From positions 1 through 64,000 of IMG/VR virus record IMGVR_UViG_3300031963_000003: DNA of 64,000 nt, one strand, 5' to 3'. This document shows positions 30,258 through 39,874 of this stretch, one piece after another. Both the position numbers and the translations under genes were made by a program. The notes under the pieces are model-generated. The model was given only the letters and a program-made list of their open reading frames with translations, did not search any database and was not told where the DNA came from. The stretch is from a virus. How positions within the stretch are numbered: the first letter of the stretch is position 1; each line of letters starts with the position of its first letter.

Positions 30258-32021
30258 ATGGGAGCATTATTAGAATCTGGTATGGTTGGTAACATTGGTC
30301 TTAAGCACCTACGTGTTATCAAAGAAGATACCATCAAAAAATGGGACGACTTAGGATTCCTTGAGGGTCTTAACGGTCACCAAAAAGACAACATCGCACA
30401 ATTGTATGAAAACCAAGCTTCATACCTAATCAACGAATCGGCTGTGGCTGATGCTTCAGGTTCATTTGAAACTGTAGTATTCCCTATCATCCGTCGTGTT
30501 TTCTCTAAATTGTTAGCGAACGACATCGTATCTGTACAAGCAATGAACTTACCTATCGGTAAATTGTTCTACTTCGTACCTAAAATCCAAGACAGAACTG
30601 CAGGAGGTGCACACCGTCAACCATACGGTTTCCCTTCTTCTGAAACTGACCCAGCTGCCGGTTACACTGGTAACAACTTGTATGACCGTTTCTACGAAGC
30701 TGATGATTCAGTTGATTCTGGTTTGTTTGACTACTCAAAAGGTGCTTACACAACAATTACTGGTGTAACATCTGAATTTGTTACTTTCAGTAACGGTGTT
30801 GCTTCAACTCAATCAGCTATCGCTTCAGGTACCTCAGTATCAAGTGTGATTGCTAAAATTACAGGTTTCACAACTTACGAAGGTGCTGGTAAACTTGCGG
30901 GTCCTAACGGTCATGTTATGGATACTGAAGAGTTCTTAGCATCATTAACTGTTTATACCCTATCAGGTCTTGATAGTTCATTGTATAGTCACTTAGGTGC
31001 TACAGTAGCTGCTAACATTCCTTTTAACGTAGTAACTCAAAAATACGGTAAAGGTATCGTTGAGTACGGTTCTAAAGACAGTGGTAGAACAGGTAAATAT
31101 GCTAACATTTGTGACGCCGAAGGAGTTATCTACTTATCTATCGACTTACAAAAGTATAACGGTACAACAACAGGTTTCACAAACTATACAGTTGCCGCTA
31201 ATACATCATTAGCATCAACTGACATTAAGGTAAGTTGGAGAGAATATAGTTCATTAGAATTCGAAGAAGAAATCGGTGAAGTATCTTTCGACCTTGAGTC
31301 AGTAACAGTTTCTGTAACTGAAAGAAAGTTGAGAGCTAGCTGGTCTCCTGAATTGGCACAAGACGTAAGTGCATTCCACAACATCGATGCTGAAGCCGAA
31401 TTGACAGCTTTATTGTCTGAGCAAATCGCAGCAGAAATCGACCGTGAAATCCTTCGTGACCTTCGTAAAGGTGCGGCTTGGACAGCTAAGTGGGACTACA
31501 ACGAATGGAGATACGGTAACAACGGTTCATCATTCGCTGGATACACTCAAAAAGATTGGAACCAAACTTTGGTTACCAAGATTAACCAAATCTCAGCTCA
31601 AATCCACAAAACTACCTTAAGAGGTGGAGCTAACTGGATTGTTGTATCTTCTGAGGTATCTGCAGTATTTGATGACTTGGAATACTTCCACGTTTCAAAC
31701 GCAAATCCTGAGCAAGACCAATACAACATGGGTATCGAGAAAATCGGTTCATTAGCAGGTCGTTACCAAGTGTTCAGAGACCCGTATTTACCAGCAGGTA
31801 AAATCATCATTGGACACAAAGGTAAATCATTGTTGGACGCTGGTTACATCTACGCACCATACGTTCCATTACAATTGACACCTACAATGTACAATCCATT
31901 CAACTTTACACCAATCAAAGGTATCATGACCAGATACGCTAAGAAAATGGTTAACAACCGTTACTTTGGTGTGGTAAACGTAAGTGGTTTGTCTACATTC
32001 AGTCTTGACACCTTGAGATAA
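30258..32021 (+). CDS. major capsid protein, T4 gp23-like
   Basis: The protein has 587 aa. The N-terminus (about 30-60: DDLGFLEGLNGHQKDNIAQL then YENQASYLINE) is the gp23 delta region. I58-N59-E60 fits the T4 cleavage rule I/L-x-E, so mature capsid probably begins at Ser61. The following FETVVFPIIRRVFSKLLAND and the HK97-like core (LAQDVSAFHNIDAEAELTALL) are typical. Codon use is noticeably richer in C-ending codons than in neighbours, as expected for the most expressed gene. A terminator follows. Confidence 0.95.
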   Translation: MGALLESGMVGNIGLKHLRVIKEDTIKKWDDLGFLEGLNGHQKDNIAQLYENQASYLINESAVADASGSFETVVFPIIRRVFSKLLANDIVSVQAMNLPIGKLFYFVPKIQDRTAGGAHRQPYGFPSSETDPAAGYTGNNLYDRFYEADDSVDSGLFDYSKGAYTTITGVTSEFVTFSNGVASTQSAIASGTSVSSVIAKITGFTTYEGAGKLAGPNGHVMDTEEFLASLTVYTLSGLDSSLYSHLGATVAANIPFNVVTQKYGKGIVEYGSKDSGRTGKYANICDAEGVIYLSIDLQKYNGTTTGFTNYTVAANTSLASTDIKVSWREYSSLEFEEEIGEVSFDLESVTVSVTERKLRASWSPELAQDVSAFHNIDAEAELTALLSEQIAAEIDREILRDLRKGAAWTAKWDYNEWRYGNNGSSFAGYTQKDWNQTLVTKINQISAQIHKTTLRGGANWIVVSSEVSAVFDDLEYFHVSNANPEQDQYNMGIEKIGSLAGRYQVFRDPYLPAGKIIIGHKGKSLLDAGYIYAPYVPLQLTPTMYNPFNFTPIKGIMTRYAKKMVNNRYFGVVNVSGLSTFSLDTLR

Positions 32022-32042
32022 TTTTAAAAAATCTCATAATAG

Positions 32043-32069
32043 AAAGGGGGACATTAGTCCCCCTTTTTT
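32043..32069 (+). terminator. Rho-independent terminator after major capsid
   Basis: AAAGGGGGA/TCCCCCTTT stem with loop CATTAG, then T-rich sequence. Confidence 0.88.
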
Positions 32070-32087
32070 ATTGCGGTGTTTTTTACG

Positions 32088-32095
32088 TATATTTG
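32088..32095 (+). promoter_or_regulatory. TATATTTG -7 box candidate
   Basis: An exact TAnnTTTG, 4 nt before ATG 32100. The nearest TTG is only 14 nt upstream, so the promoter is uncertain. If used, the mRNA is leaderless. Confidence 0.3.
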
Positions 32096-32099
32096 TAAT

Positions 32100-32453
32100 A
32101 TGGGAAAAATATCAAAAAAAGATATACAAAAAACCATCAATTCCAACGAACCGTTTGATTATGAAAAATTAAGATTGGATGTATTAAAAGGTTTGATAGA
32201 AAGTAGGAATATTGAGTGTAAACAAACAAAAGATGAGATGGTTAAACATCTTACCATGGACGACCAAGGTAAGTACATTAGACCTGTCACATATCAAAAG
32301 GCACCTGACGGTAAATTTATTGTTGGTATTGATATTGGTGATTCAGATAATTGTAGAGAGATGGGTAAATTAGTAGAAAAGGGTCTCGCTGAAAATCTTA
32401 GATTATATTACGATAACAGAGTACATTTTATTTCAAACCAAAAATTAATATGA
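32100..32453 (+). CDS. SAP-like small protein
   Basis: The protein has 117 aa from ATG 32100. Residues about 20-50 (YEKLRLDVLKGLIESRNIE then KDEMVKHL) fit the helix-turn-helix shape of a SAP DNA-binding motif. The rest is unassigned. It overlaps the dCMP deaminase start by 4 nt, so the two are coupled. A nucleic-acid-binding role is inferred only from the SAP-like stretch. Confidence 0.65.
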   Translation: MGKISKKDIQKTINSNEPFDYEKLRLDVLKGLIESRNIECKQTKDEMVKHLTMDDQGKYIRPVTYQKAPDGKFIVGIDIGDSDNCREMGKLVEKGLAENLRLYYDNRVHFISNQKLI

Positions 32454-32890
32454 ATTGGACAGATTATTTCTTAAACATTGCTGAACAGGTAAAATTAAAA
32501 TCTAAAGACGAATCCACACAAATAGGTGCGGTAGTTGTTGGATTGGATAATGAGGTACTTTCTACGGGTTATAATTCCTTTCCGAGAGGTTTAGATGACA
32601 CAAAACAAGAACGTCAGGAAAGACCTGAAAAGTACTTTTGGTTTGAACATGCTGAACGTAACGCGATTTATAATGCAGCGAGAATAGGGGTATCTTTGAA
32701 GAATTCGAAAATTTATTTAACTTCAGGAATACCTTGTATGGACTGTGCTAGAGGTATAGTAAATAGTGGGATTAAAACTGTTTACTGTAAAGAGGTGTGT
32801 ACCACAAAAAATAAGGAAAAGTGGGAAGAGTCTCAAAAGAAATCACTCCAACTTCTCCTCGAATGTGGGGTTGTTGTTAATTATTATTAA
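32450..32890 (+). CDS. deoxycytidylate (dCMP) deaminase
   Basis: The protein has 146 aa. The zinc site is FEHAERNAIYNA (His and catalytic Glu) and SGIPCMDCARGIV (two Cys). The N-terminal strand STQIGAVVVG and the GYNSFPRG turn are typical of phage dCMP deaminases. It converts dCMP to dUMP, feeding thymidylate synthesis, and pairs functionally with the dUTPase at 44056. It is slightly shorter than T4 Cd and lacks the extra N-terminal zinc insert. Confidence 0.9.
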   Translation: MNWTDYFLNIAEQVKLKSKDESTQIGAVVVGLDNEVLSTGYNSFPRGLDDTKQERQERPEKYFWFEHAERNAIYNAARIGVSLKNSKIYLTSGIPCMDCARGIVNSGIKTVYCKEVCTTKNKEKWEESQKKSLQLLLECGVVVNYY

Positions 32891-33919
32891 TTACCAAGTT
32901 TTACAAGCCCAATATCTCGCTTTCCATCTTGGTCCAGGATTATTACAATTGTGTCTGGCTCTAAATGATTTTCTTCTTTCGGGATTATTTTTTTTAATTC
33001 TCATTACTTTACCCTTAGCGGATTTGCCACCAAATCCAAAGTTTACTTTAACAACCTTTCCTTTATCGTTTTTAACGTAAACTTTAAATTTCTTTATATC
33101 ACCTTGCATAATTTTACCAAGTTCTACCTTTCTTCCTTGGTATTCCGCCTCGTTTAAAACGTTAATGACTTCATAATTAGTTTCTTCAATTGGACCATAT
33201 TCGTTTTCGTAAATGAATGTAATTTCTTCATCTGATAAATCTATATAACCACTCAGATATAATTCTTTACATTCTTCTAATAATTGAAAAAAACTATCGG
33301 TACCTAATTTGTACACATTTTCTAATAATGATTTTTTTGAAGTAACATGATACTTCAAAGCGTTTGAAATTTCCACATTTTCAGTAATCAATTTTGGATA
33401 TTGAATTGATTCTCGTATCAAAGATAAATCCAATTTAATATTGTTTTCCATATTTTCATCAAATCTTGTCATTGTCGGTTTATTACCTTTACCAATTTTG
33501 GGCTCTTTTTTTTCTGCCCTTCTCTTTTGAGAAGTCATAGATTTTTTTTCTTTTTTACTATATGAGGAAGCTATTTTTGGAGTTTCTTTTGAAACCTTTT
33601 TTTGTGGCCTACATTTTGGGTAACCCTTTCTACCTTCTTCACCGTTGGCAGATTTTCTACCACAAGGTGGATGTTTACCATCAATCTTACGGGAAACATC
33701 GACCCATTTTTCTTTGAACCATCTGGATAAATCTTCTTTTATCACCTCACCAGATTCAATAGATTCATTTACATAAGATAAATCTTCTTCACTAATATAA
33801 ATCTTCATTGTGTACTTATCTGTATTATCATGACCACATTTATGACATGTATATGGGTCATCTCCACCATCAGATAGAGACCAATTCCAACCACATTCAC
33901 AAACGATTTTTTTATCCAT
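32891..33919 (-). CDS. virion-associated protein with Zn ribbon, DUF5872-like segment and RARHxC tail
   Basis: The protein has 342 aa. The N-terminus has a zinc ribbon (CECGWNW, CHKCGHD). Next is a DUF5872-like block (SRWFKEKWVDVSRKIDG, PPCGRKS, GYPKCRP), a Lys-rich stretch and a helical middle. The C-terminal module (about 270-342) ends PERRKSFRARHNC, PGPRWKARYWACKTW. The last module recurs in large T4-like phage virion proteins as I recall. It is the last gene of the long minus-strand operon, with its stop 1 nt past the convergent dCMP deaminase. Confidence 0.65.
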   Translation of the reverse strand: MDKKIVCECGWNWSLSDGGDDPYTCHKCGHDNTDKYTMKIYISEEDLSYVNESIESGEVIKEDLSRWFKEKWVDVSRKIDGKHPPCGRKSANGEEGRKGYPKCRPQKKVSKETPKIASSYSKKEKKSMTSQKRRAEKKEPKIGKGNKPTMTRFDENMENNIKLDLSLIRESIQYPKLITENVEISNALKYHVTSKKSLLENVYKLGTDSFFQLLEECKELYLSGYIDLSDEEITFIYENEYGPIEETNYEVINVLNEAEYQGRKVELGKIMQGDIKKFKVYVKNDKGKVVKVNFGFGGKSAKGKVMRIKKNNPERRKSFRARHNCNNPGPRWKARYWACKTW

Positions 33920-34350
33920 TATTTTTTACCTGAACAATATGAGCCAGAACATTTTTTCTTTCCGTCGAGACCTTTTATTTTACCTTTACAAACTTGAACA
34001 GCGTATCCATTTGCGTATGCACTTGGATAAACTTTAAATTTTGATTTAGCGGCCGATACACCTCTTGCACATAATTTGTTTGATTTTGCCTCGTTTATTG
34101 ATTCTTTGGTTGTGTTCATCATAAAATCAAAAACTTGGTCAATATTTTCTTTTGCAACTGCGACATGGTCGTCAGCCCAATCGTGACCATTTTGTATAAT
34201 AGATTCAACCACAGATGGGTCTAATTCCAACAACATTTGACACTGTCTATGTAATTGTTTTAAGTTACTGAAAAACATATAGTTTTCAGTGATATTACCA
34301 TCTTTGAAACTATCAAGTTGGTTTTTGATTAAATTATCTAAATTATCCAT
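33919..34350 (-). CDS. small protein with KFKVYPSAYANGYA module
   Basis: The protein has 143 aa. The helical N-terminal 90 aa precede a basic Cys-containing module (LCARGVSAAKSKFKVYPSAY then ANGYAVQVCKGK). I recall this module from proteins of marine and T4-like phages, often near structural genes; function is not known. It overlaps the next gene's start by 1 nt. A TATTTATA ends 3 nt before its ATG. Confidence 0.7.
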   Translation of the reverse strand: MDNLDNLIKNQLDSFKDGNITENYMFFSNLKQLHRQCQMLLELDPSVVESIIQNGHDWADDHVAVAKENIDQVFDFMMNTTKESINEAKSNKLCARGVSAAKSKFKVYPSAYANGYAVQVCKGKIKGLDGKKKCSGSYCSGKK

Positions 34351-34353
34351 AGT

Positions 34354-34361
34354 TATAAATA
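34354..34361 (-). promoter_or_regulatory. late-promoter-like TATTTATA
   Basis: An exact octamer on the minus strand, 3 nt upstream of the ATG at 34350. Confidence 0.55.
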
Positions 34362-34364
34362 TTT

Positions 34365-35738
34365 TTAAATCTCTGATAATATTTCAAACTTCACGTAGTC
34401 ATTGTAAAATATTTCCTCAGTATATGTCTTGGATTTAAACTCCATAAAGTATTCTCTTGGAATCATGTAGGATGTATCCAAATAGAAAGAGTTTTCGTTT
34501 GTCACATCAACCTTTGTCCAATCGTAAACAATTACATTTGTTTTACCTTCTTTTATAAAGATTCGGTAATAAACTTCATCAAACAATATTGTTTTTGACT
34601 GTTCAATAGATTTGAGATAAAGTACAATTTTCTTTAATTCACCTCTTATTATTTTTTCGTTCTGTTTTATGCCTGAGAACTGAATTTTGTAGTTTTGAGT
34701 TTCAGTTGGGTTCGTACCAATACTATATCCTGATGTGTATGGTTTTGGTACAAATTTTTGAGTAACGTCACTTACGGATATACCGTCAACTGATAGTCCT
34801 TTCCATTTATCATAGAAAAATCTTTTACCGTCACATAGTTGTCCTGTCAATCCAAATCTAACTTTGTATACCCCTTTTCTAACTCTTGTTGTTGTAAGAC
34901 CTGTGAGACCTGAAATTGGGGTACTACTTGAGTTGAGAATGTCAACGGTTGGGTTGCTTGTTAAATTGTAATAATTAGAACCTTTTGTTACATACAAATA
35001 AAGGTTATTGTACCTCTCTTCTATAAAATTGTGTCGGTTATCATCAATTCTATCATCAAAAGTTGATTCAACAAATGGTTCAAAAAAAGTTTGTGTATAT
35101 TTTGAGAAGAATGCAACAGATTGTTGTGTTTCACCAGTCGTGATTGTTTCGTAAGCTGATGTAAATGCTAAACCCAATCCGTGGTCGGTGTTTCCTGATA
35201 CAATAATACCATTTACATAATTCGTGATATCAACGTCAATGTCTTCATTACCATTATTAAAATGGATTGTACTTAAGACGGTTGCACCTGTATAAATACC
35301 CGGATACGTCCATCCTGAAGTGGTTGTCCTGTCGTACCAATTAGATGGTCTTGTATCGTACAATTTGTTTCCTAAACTATCGTCATATGTTGTGAATTCG
35401 TAATCGTATCCAACACCCTCATCCCAAGATTGTGGTATAGAAAATAATATTAAATCAAAAGAAGTTGCACGGTCTTTTCCGTTAGATTTACTGTCCCCTA
35501 TTAATTTAGGGTCACCAACGACCGTGTTAGTCATTTTAAGATGATGAGTAGTTCCTGTGGTGATAACTAAATCACCATTAGATATTTTACTTTGTAAATC
35601 TGTAAAATCAACTTTAAATATGAATCTGGAAAACCCATCCCCATAATAAATCTCAGTTGTTGGATTTTTTGCGGTGTTGACCCTACTATTTTCTATGATA
35701 GTATTGTTCTTTGAAAAATATGAGCGATAGTACGACAT
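34365..35738 (-). CDS. virion structural protein, beta-rich
   Basis: The protein has 457 aa, largely beta-strand, without signal peptide or transmembrane segment. It begins MSYYRSYFSKNNTIIENSRVN. Neighbouring baseplate genes and the late octamer (35750-35757) suggest a tail or baseplate protein. Several repeated Gly/Thr turns suggest an extended fibre-like fold, but there is no domain I can name. Confidence 0.65.
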   Translation of the reverse strand: MSYYRSYFSKNNTIIENSRVNTAKNPTTEIYYGDGFSRFIFKVDFTDLQSKISNGDLVITTGTTHHLKMTNTVVGDPKLIGDSKSNGKDRATSFDLILFSIPQSWDEGVGYDYEFTTYDDSLGNKLYDTRPSNWYDRTTTSGWTYPGIYTGATVLSTIHFNNGNEDIDVDITNYVNGIIVSGNTDHGLGLAFTSAYETITTGETQQSVAFFSKYTQTFFEPFVESTFDDRIDDNRHNFIEERYNNLYLYVTKGSNYYNLTSNPTVDILNSSSTPISGLTGLTTTRVRKGVYKVRFGLTGQLCDGKRFFYDKWKGLSVDGISVSDVTQKFVPKPYTSGYSIGTNPTETQNYKIQFSGIKQNEKIIRGELKKIVLYLKSIEQSKTILFDEVYYRIFIKEGKTNVIVYDWTKVDVTNENSFYLDTSYMIPREYFMEFKSKTYTEEIFYNDYVKFEILSEI

Positions 35739-35749
35739 TCCTTTTATAG

Positions 35750-35757
35750 TATAAATA
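35750..35757 (-). promoter_or_regulatory. late-promoter-like TATTTATA
   Basis: An exact octamer, 11 nt upstream of the ATG at 35738. Confidence 0.55.
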
Positions 35758-35762
35758 TCGTT

Positions 35763-37322
35763 TTAGTTGATTTTAATAGATTTATTTGTTAACTCATCCC
35801 TTAATTTATTATATAGTATTTCCAATTTTGCGTGGTCAGAGTATCCATTTTTAACATACTCTTTATTGATATTGTGAACATGACCAGTTAAAACATTGTA
35901 AAGAGCGTCAATAAAATCTAATAGTATTTCACCTCTAACTAAAGAATATGTGTTTGGTTCTATCTTTTCAATATAATCAGACTGTTCATATTCATAAGTG
36001 TTTAAAACAGGGAAATCAATTTTCTTATCAGTAAAATTGGTATCCGTTGAAAGTAAATAAATTTTATCCGCGGTTATATTTCCAAAAGTTTGTTCAAAAG
36101 ACGTGGTATCTGTTTTTAAAACTTTTACCGTTCTGTCTACTGTTCTTGTGTTAGGATTTACTTTGTCTTTACTATAAACCAAACTAGATTTAGATGTTGA
36201 ACCCGGTAATTTAATGTTATTAAATAACGTTAATCTATCAGATTGTTCTGTTGTAGTAACACTTCGGTTTTCAAATTCACTTGTTGGTCTATAAAAAAAC
36301 GGATAGATGTTAGAATCTGATTGTGTAACTATTAAATCAGTCAAAATTTTAAATGAAACAATACCATTAAATCCATTACTTTGAATTTGAGTTAATTTGT
36401 TTCTAATTTCTTGGTAAATTAATTTTATTTTATTTGTTAATGTTGACCCACTATAATCTGTTATTGTGTTTAACTCACTTCTAAAAGTATATGTGTTACC
36501 CGACTCGTATAAAAATACGGATTCACCAGCCAATATTTGTGTTGATTCAGTAAAGTTACTTGAATTGTACTTTTTTGTTACATTTGGTTTTATTTGGTAC
36601 AAATAAAAATTTACATAGTTTGGATTTGAAAGATTATCAACATCGTATTCTATTATGAATTTTAAATTTGAATTTTCAGTGATACTTTCTTTTTTTGTCT
36701 CTTCTGTTACAAATTGTTTTGGTCCGAATTTTTTTAAATGAAGTTTTGCAACTTTATCGGAAACAATCGGAAATCCTTTTGTTAGGAGTTCTCTGTTTTG
36801 GTCACTGGTAACATCCTTTTGAACTAATTTACCACCTCTTAACACTAATCCGTCTTGTGTGAATAGAGCATCAGAGCCGTATTTTCCACCAACAGAGTAG
36901 TCTTTATATTTTGATAATGCATTTTTACAATTTTCGGGTAGTGTACCTTCTTCATTTTTTATAATATCCACTTTATCCTCCACAGATACACCATATGATG
37001 TTAAAGATATTTGGGTGTTAAATTCTTGAGAATTAAAATCGTACCTTGTTGAGAATGGTCCAGCGATGTATTCTTGGTTTACTGTTGTTTTATTCGTATC
37101 ATAACGAATTATTTTTACCGCTTGTTTAAATTCAGGTATAAAATTTATGTTGTTAGGTAAAAATGGTGCAGCAACAAAAGGGTCATCCTTACTCCAATGT
37201 TGTATACCCTCTTTAATGTTTGATTTACCACCAATATAATCATCATAATCAACTACACGAATTCTACCTAACCCTTTAGGGTCGTTATTATCTAAACAAA
37301 CACCAATGTCAACTATTTTCAT
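35763..37322 (-). CDS. baseplate protein with gp5/VgrG-like OB-fold start
   Basis: The protein has 519 aa. The opening MKIVDIGVCLDNNDPKGLGR (then IRVVDYDDYIGGK) is the start pattern of gp5/VgrG-type OB-fold baseplate proteins. ALFTQDGLVLRGGKL (about 142-156) is another signature of large-phage baseplate proteins. No lysozyme domain is seen. The C-terminus is helical with a HVHNI segment. It overlaps the next small gene by 1 nt. Confidence 0.72.
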   Translation of the reverse strand: MKIVDIGVCLDNNDPKGLGRIRVVDYDDYIGGKSNIKEGIQHWSKDDPFVAAPFLPNNINFIPEFKQAVKIIRYDTNKTTVNQEYIAGPFSTRYDFNSQEFNTQISLTSYGVSVEDKVDIIKNEEGTLPENCKNALSKYKDYSVGGKYGSDALFTQDGLVLRGGKLVQKDVTSDQNRELLTKGFPIVSDKVAKLHLKKFGPKQFVTEETKKESITENSNLKFIIEYDVDNLSNPNYVNFYLYQIKPNVTKKYNSSNFTESTQILAGESVFLYESGNTYTFRSELNTITDYSGSTLTNKIKLIYQEIRNKLTQIQSNGFNGIVSFKILTDLIVTQSDSNIYPFFYRPTSEFENRSVTTTEQSDRLTLFNNIKLPGSTSKSSLVYSKDKVNPNTRTVDRTVKVLKTDTTSFEQTFGNITADKIYLLSTDTNFTDKKIDFPVLNTYEYEQSDYIEKIEPNTYSLVRGEILLDFIDALYNVLTGHVHNINKEYVKNGYSDHAKLEILYNKLRDELTNKSIKIN

Positions 37323-37519
37323 TATATTTTTCTATTTTCAATCTCTGTTGTTATCGTTTCATGTAGATTCTCAATAAACTCTAATTTTTTTGTCAATTCA
37401 ACGATGTATAATTTTAATTCCTCGTGTTGTTTAAAAAGAAACTCCTCAGCATCAAATAAATCTTTATTTGATTTATCTTTAGCATTTTCTACAATGTTTT
37501 GTAATTTTTCAATATTCAT
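37322..37519 (-). CDS. short coiled-coil protein
   Basis: The protein has 65 aa and is a single long amphipathic helix (QNIVENAKDKSNKDLFDAEE onwards) with heptad spacing. It sits between two virion genes with 1-nt gaps or overlaps. It is probably a small assembly or structural component; there is nothing more specific to support. Confidence 0.6.
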   Translation of the reverse strand: MNIEKLQNIVENAKDKSNKDLFDAEEFLFKQHEELKLYIVELTKKLEFIENLHETITTEIENRKI

Positions 37520-37520
37520 A

Positions 37521-39479
37521 TTATTGTTTTTTACCTACGCCCGTTATAAAACCAGGTGGTATTACCGCCCCCCCTGCAAGTGGCGGTCCGGGTAACGTCC
37601 CACCTTTTAATACAATTTTTACAAATGAATTAGCGTCTTCTTCTTCGGTGTACCCATCAACAACAGATTTTACCAAATTACCTATGTCATTTGATTCACC
37701 ATATAGTGGCCCTGTTGGTACTCCCGCAGCTTCTAGTTTATTCATAATGTTCATAAACGCCCTGTCTTGACTAAATCCGGGTAATGAATCTGAGAATAAT
37801 AAAAGAATTGACGGTATTGTTATTGGTGCTTTTTGTGATAACGCAGCTTCAATTGTTGACAAAATTGTTTGAAACAAGTCATAACAATTATTAATTTCTG
37901 TTTCTAAAGCTTTTCTCAATAACGCAATTAATGATGTAATAATTAGTAGATATCTTTTATACTTATTTTTAATAATTCTTTGTACAATACTTTGAATAAA
38001 AGCCAATAAATCTACTTTTATCAATCTCCAAAATTCTCTTATAAATAACCAAAATAAATCTTTAATTATTGCACCTATAGCTTTGTAGAATTTCTTGGCT
38101 AGTTCTTTACTATTTAAATACACATTAGTCAATCCGGTTTTAAATATTTTATACAATACTATAATTGGTAAAAATATTTTAGCCGATAAAATTGACATTA
38201 CCAAAGCCTTCGGTAAACTTATAATAAAATTGTTTAATAGGTTATTTAAAAATGCACTAATATCAAAAGAAGAATCAGATTGTGATAAAGCGTCTTTGGA
38301 TAAATTTTCTAAAGTTTTATCAACCGCTTTATCTACACTCTGATTGTTTGTTAAGTAAATGAAATCTTCCACGTGCATATCATCCACAGGAATTTCAAAA
38401 TTATAACAGTCTTTAAACCTTAATACTCTTTTAAATCTATTTTGTTCGTCATCTAAGTCAATACCTTCTACATCGTCGAAATCAAAATAAAATTCAATAT
38501 CTTGGTCGTTTTCACTAAACATATCAACCGGTGTCTGATTCTTTAACTCATCTTTTTGAGTATTTGAACCACACACTTTGAATAATTTATCAATTAGTCT
38601 TAGAGATTTATTTAATGATACAGTAAATTTACTTGAGTCACTACAACTTGAACCACCTTGTATAGTTAACATCATAGCGGTCTTCATAATATCTTCAATA
38701 TCAGGAAATTCCAAAGACTCATAATAATCTTTGATGAAGTCTTGTACTTTGGTTGTACCCGTTGTACCTTGAGTTAATCCTGTGATTAAAAATTGTTGTG
38801 TTGAAGCACTCCATTGAGTACTAAATAGGTTTTTACCATTGTTTGATGAGTAAGTGTATAAACCTCCTGAAGACATTAAATCATAAAATTTTCTATTCGC
38901 CTTTTGTTTGTTTTTATCCGGTGACTTTTTCTCATAAATTAATTGACCACAATCTGAATCGGGGTCAATTGTAAAAATATCTAAAAAGTCAAATTCATCG
39001 GGTTTTAAAACTATTGAATCTATGTTAAAAACAGACTGACTGCCACAAATTCCATCACCCATAAAAAGAGCTTCAGAAAAGTGTTTAATTGCTATTTGTT
39101 TTGCAGATTGTAAAGTTGTTTTTGCGGAAGAAACCGCATAACGTTTTATTTTTCCTTTTACAAGATTCTTATCAACGTTGACAGGTACACTGTCACTTTT
39201 TGTTGGTGTAGTATCGGTTTTTGTTTTTTTGTTACTGGTAATAAATTGTTCTGTAATTTCTAACAATTCTTTAAAGATGTCTTTATTATTTTCTACCTTG
39301 GATTTTAATTTGTTTTTTAAGTCCGCACTTTTTTTAGAAAATAACTCGTTTGGGTCCGGTATGTTTTTTTGATAAGAGTCAGCAACAGAACCCAATGAAC
39401 CTTTTGGGTCGTCATTAATTTTTTTTATCGCCTCAATCGAAGCTTGAAGTTTTTTTTTGGGTTCTTTTGAATTAGCCAT
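37521..39479 (-). CDS. large virion protein with hydrophobic helical core
   Basis: The protein has 652 aa. A Lys-rich N-terminus is followed by a mixed domain with several Cys. A long hydrophobic region (about 430-560) follows with repeated helices such as IFLPIIVLYKIFKTGL and RYLLIITSLIALL. It ends in a Gly/Pro-rich tail (GGTLPGPPLAGGAVIPPGF). Hydrophobic helices within a virion gene cluster are typical of tail or baseplate proteins that contact membranes. It overlaps the next gene by 1 nt. The role is inferred from context. Confidence 0.6.
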   Translation of the reverse strand: MANSKEPKKKLQASIEAIKKINDDPKGSLGSVADSYQKNIPDPNELFSKKSADLKNKLKSKVENNKDIFKELLEITEQFITSNKKTKTDTTPTKSDSVPVNVDKNLVKGKIKRYAVSSAKTTLQSAKQIAIKHFSEALFMGDGICGSQSVFNIDSIVLKPDEFDFLDIFTIDPDSDCGQLIYEKKSPDKNKQKANRKFYDLMSSGGLYTYSSNNGKNLFSTQWSASTQQFLITGLTQGTTGTTKVQDFIKDYYESLEFPDIEDIMKTAMMLTIQGGSSCSDSSKFTVSLNKSLRLIDKLFKVCGSNTQKDELKNQTPVDMFSENDQDIEFYFDFDDVEGIDLDDEQNRFKRVLRFKDCYNFEIPVDDMHVEDFIYLTNNQSVDKAVDKTLENLSKDALSQSDSSFDISAFLNNLLNNFIISLPKALVMSILSAKIFLPIIVLYKIFKTGLTNVYLNSKELAKKFYKAIGAIIKDLFWLFIREFWRLIKVDLLAFIQSIVQRIIKNKYKRYLLIITSLIALLRKALETEINNCYDLFQTILSTIEAALSQKAPITIPSILLLFSDSLPGFSQDRAFMNIMNKLEAAGVPTGPLYGESNDIGNLVKSVVDGYTEEEDANSFVKIVLKGGTLPGPPLAGGAVIPPGFITGVGKKQ

Positions 39480-39853
39480 TAGTCTCTATATGTTCCTGAC
39501 GACTCTCCCTCAGTATCATTCATCAGTTTTTCCAATATGACCCTATCTTCATCAGTAAGTTGTAATTTACCTCCACTTGAATTAGGTCCACTTCCTTGAG
39601 TTTGTTTTAATAAAGCACCTTGGAGTTTAACTAACGAAATCTTCTTTTCAGTACAATCGTTTAGTATTTTTTGTTGTTCTTTAATGACGGGACCAATAAC
39701 ACTCATGTCTTCAGCGTCTTTCATAAATGTTAACATTTTTTTAGTTATCATCGACGCGGTATTTTTCTGTTCAACAATATCATTGTAGATTTCTTGCATT
39801 AATGCCAATGCTGAGTCGGTGTCTAATGATATTATGTTTTTCTTTTCCCTCAT
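39479..39853 (-). CDS. small helical virion-operon protein
   Basis: The protein has 124 aa with two amphipathic helical blocks and a C-terminal segment with GGKLQLTDEDRVILEKLM. No known motif. A TATTTATA (39858-39865) ends 4 nt before its ATG, marking it as the first gene of a late transcript covering the baseplate genes. Confidence 0.6.
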   Translation of the reverse strand: MREKKNIISLDTDSALALMQEIYNDIVEQKNTASMITKKMLTFMKDAEDMSVIGPVIKEQQKILNDCTEKKISLVKLQGALLKQTQGSGPNSSGGKLQLTDEDRVILEKLMNDTEGESSGTYRD

Positions 39854-39857
39854 AATA

Positions 39858-39865
39858 TATAAATA
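39858..39865 (-). promoter_or_regulatory. late-promoter-like TATTTATA
   Basis: An exact octamer, 4 nt upstream of the ATG at 39853. Confidence 0.55.
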
Positions 39866-39874
39866 GAGAAATAG

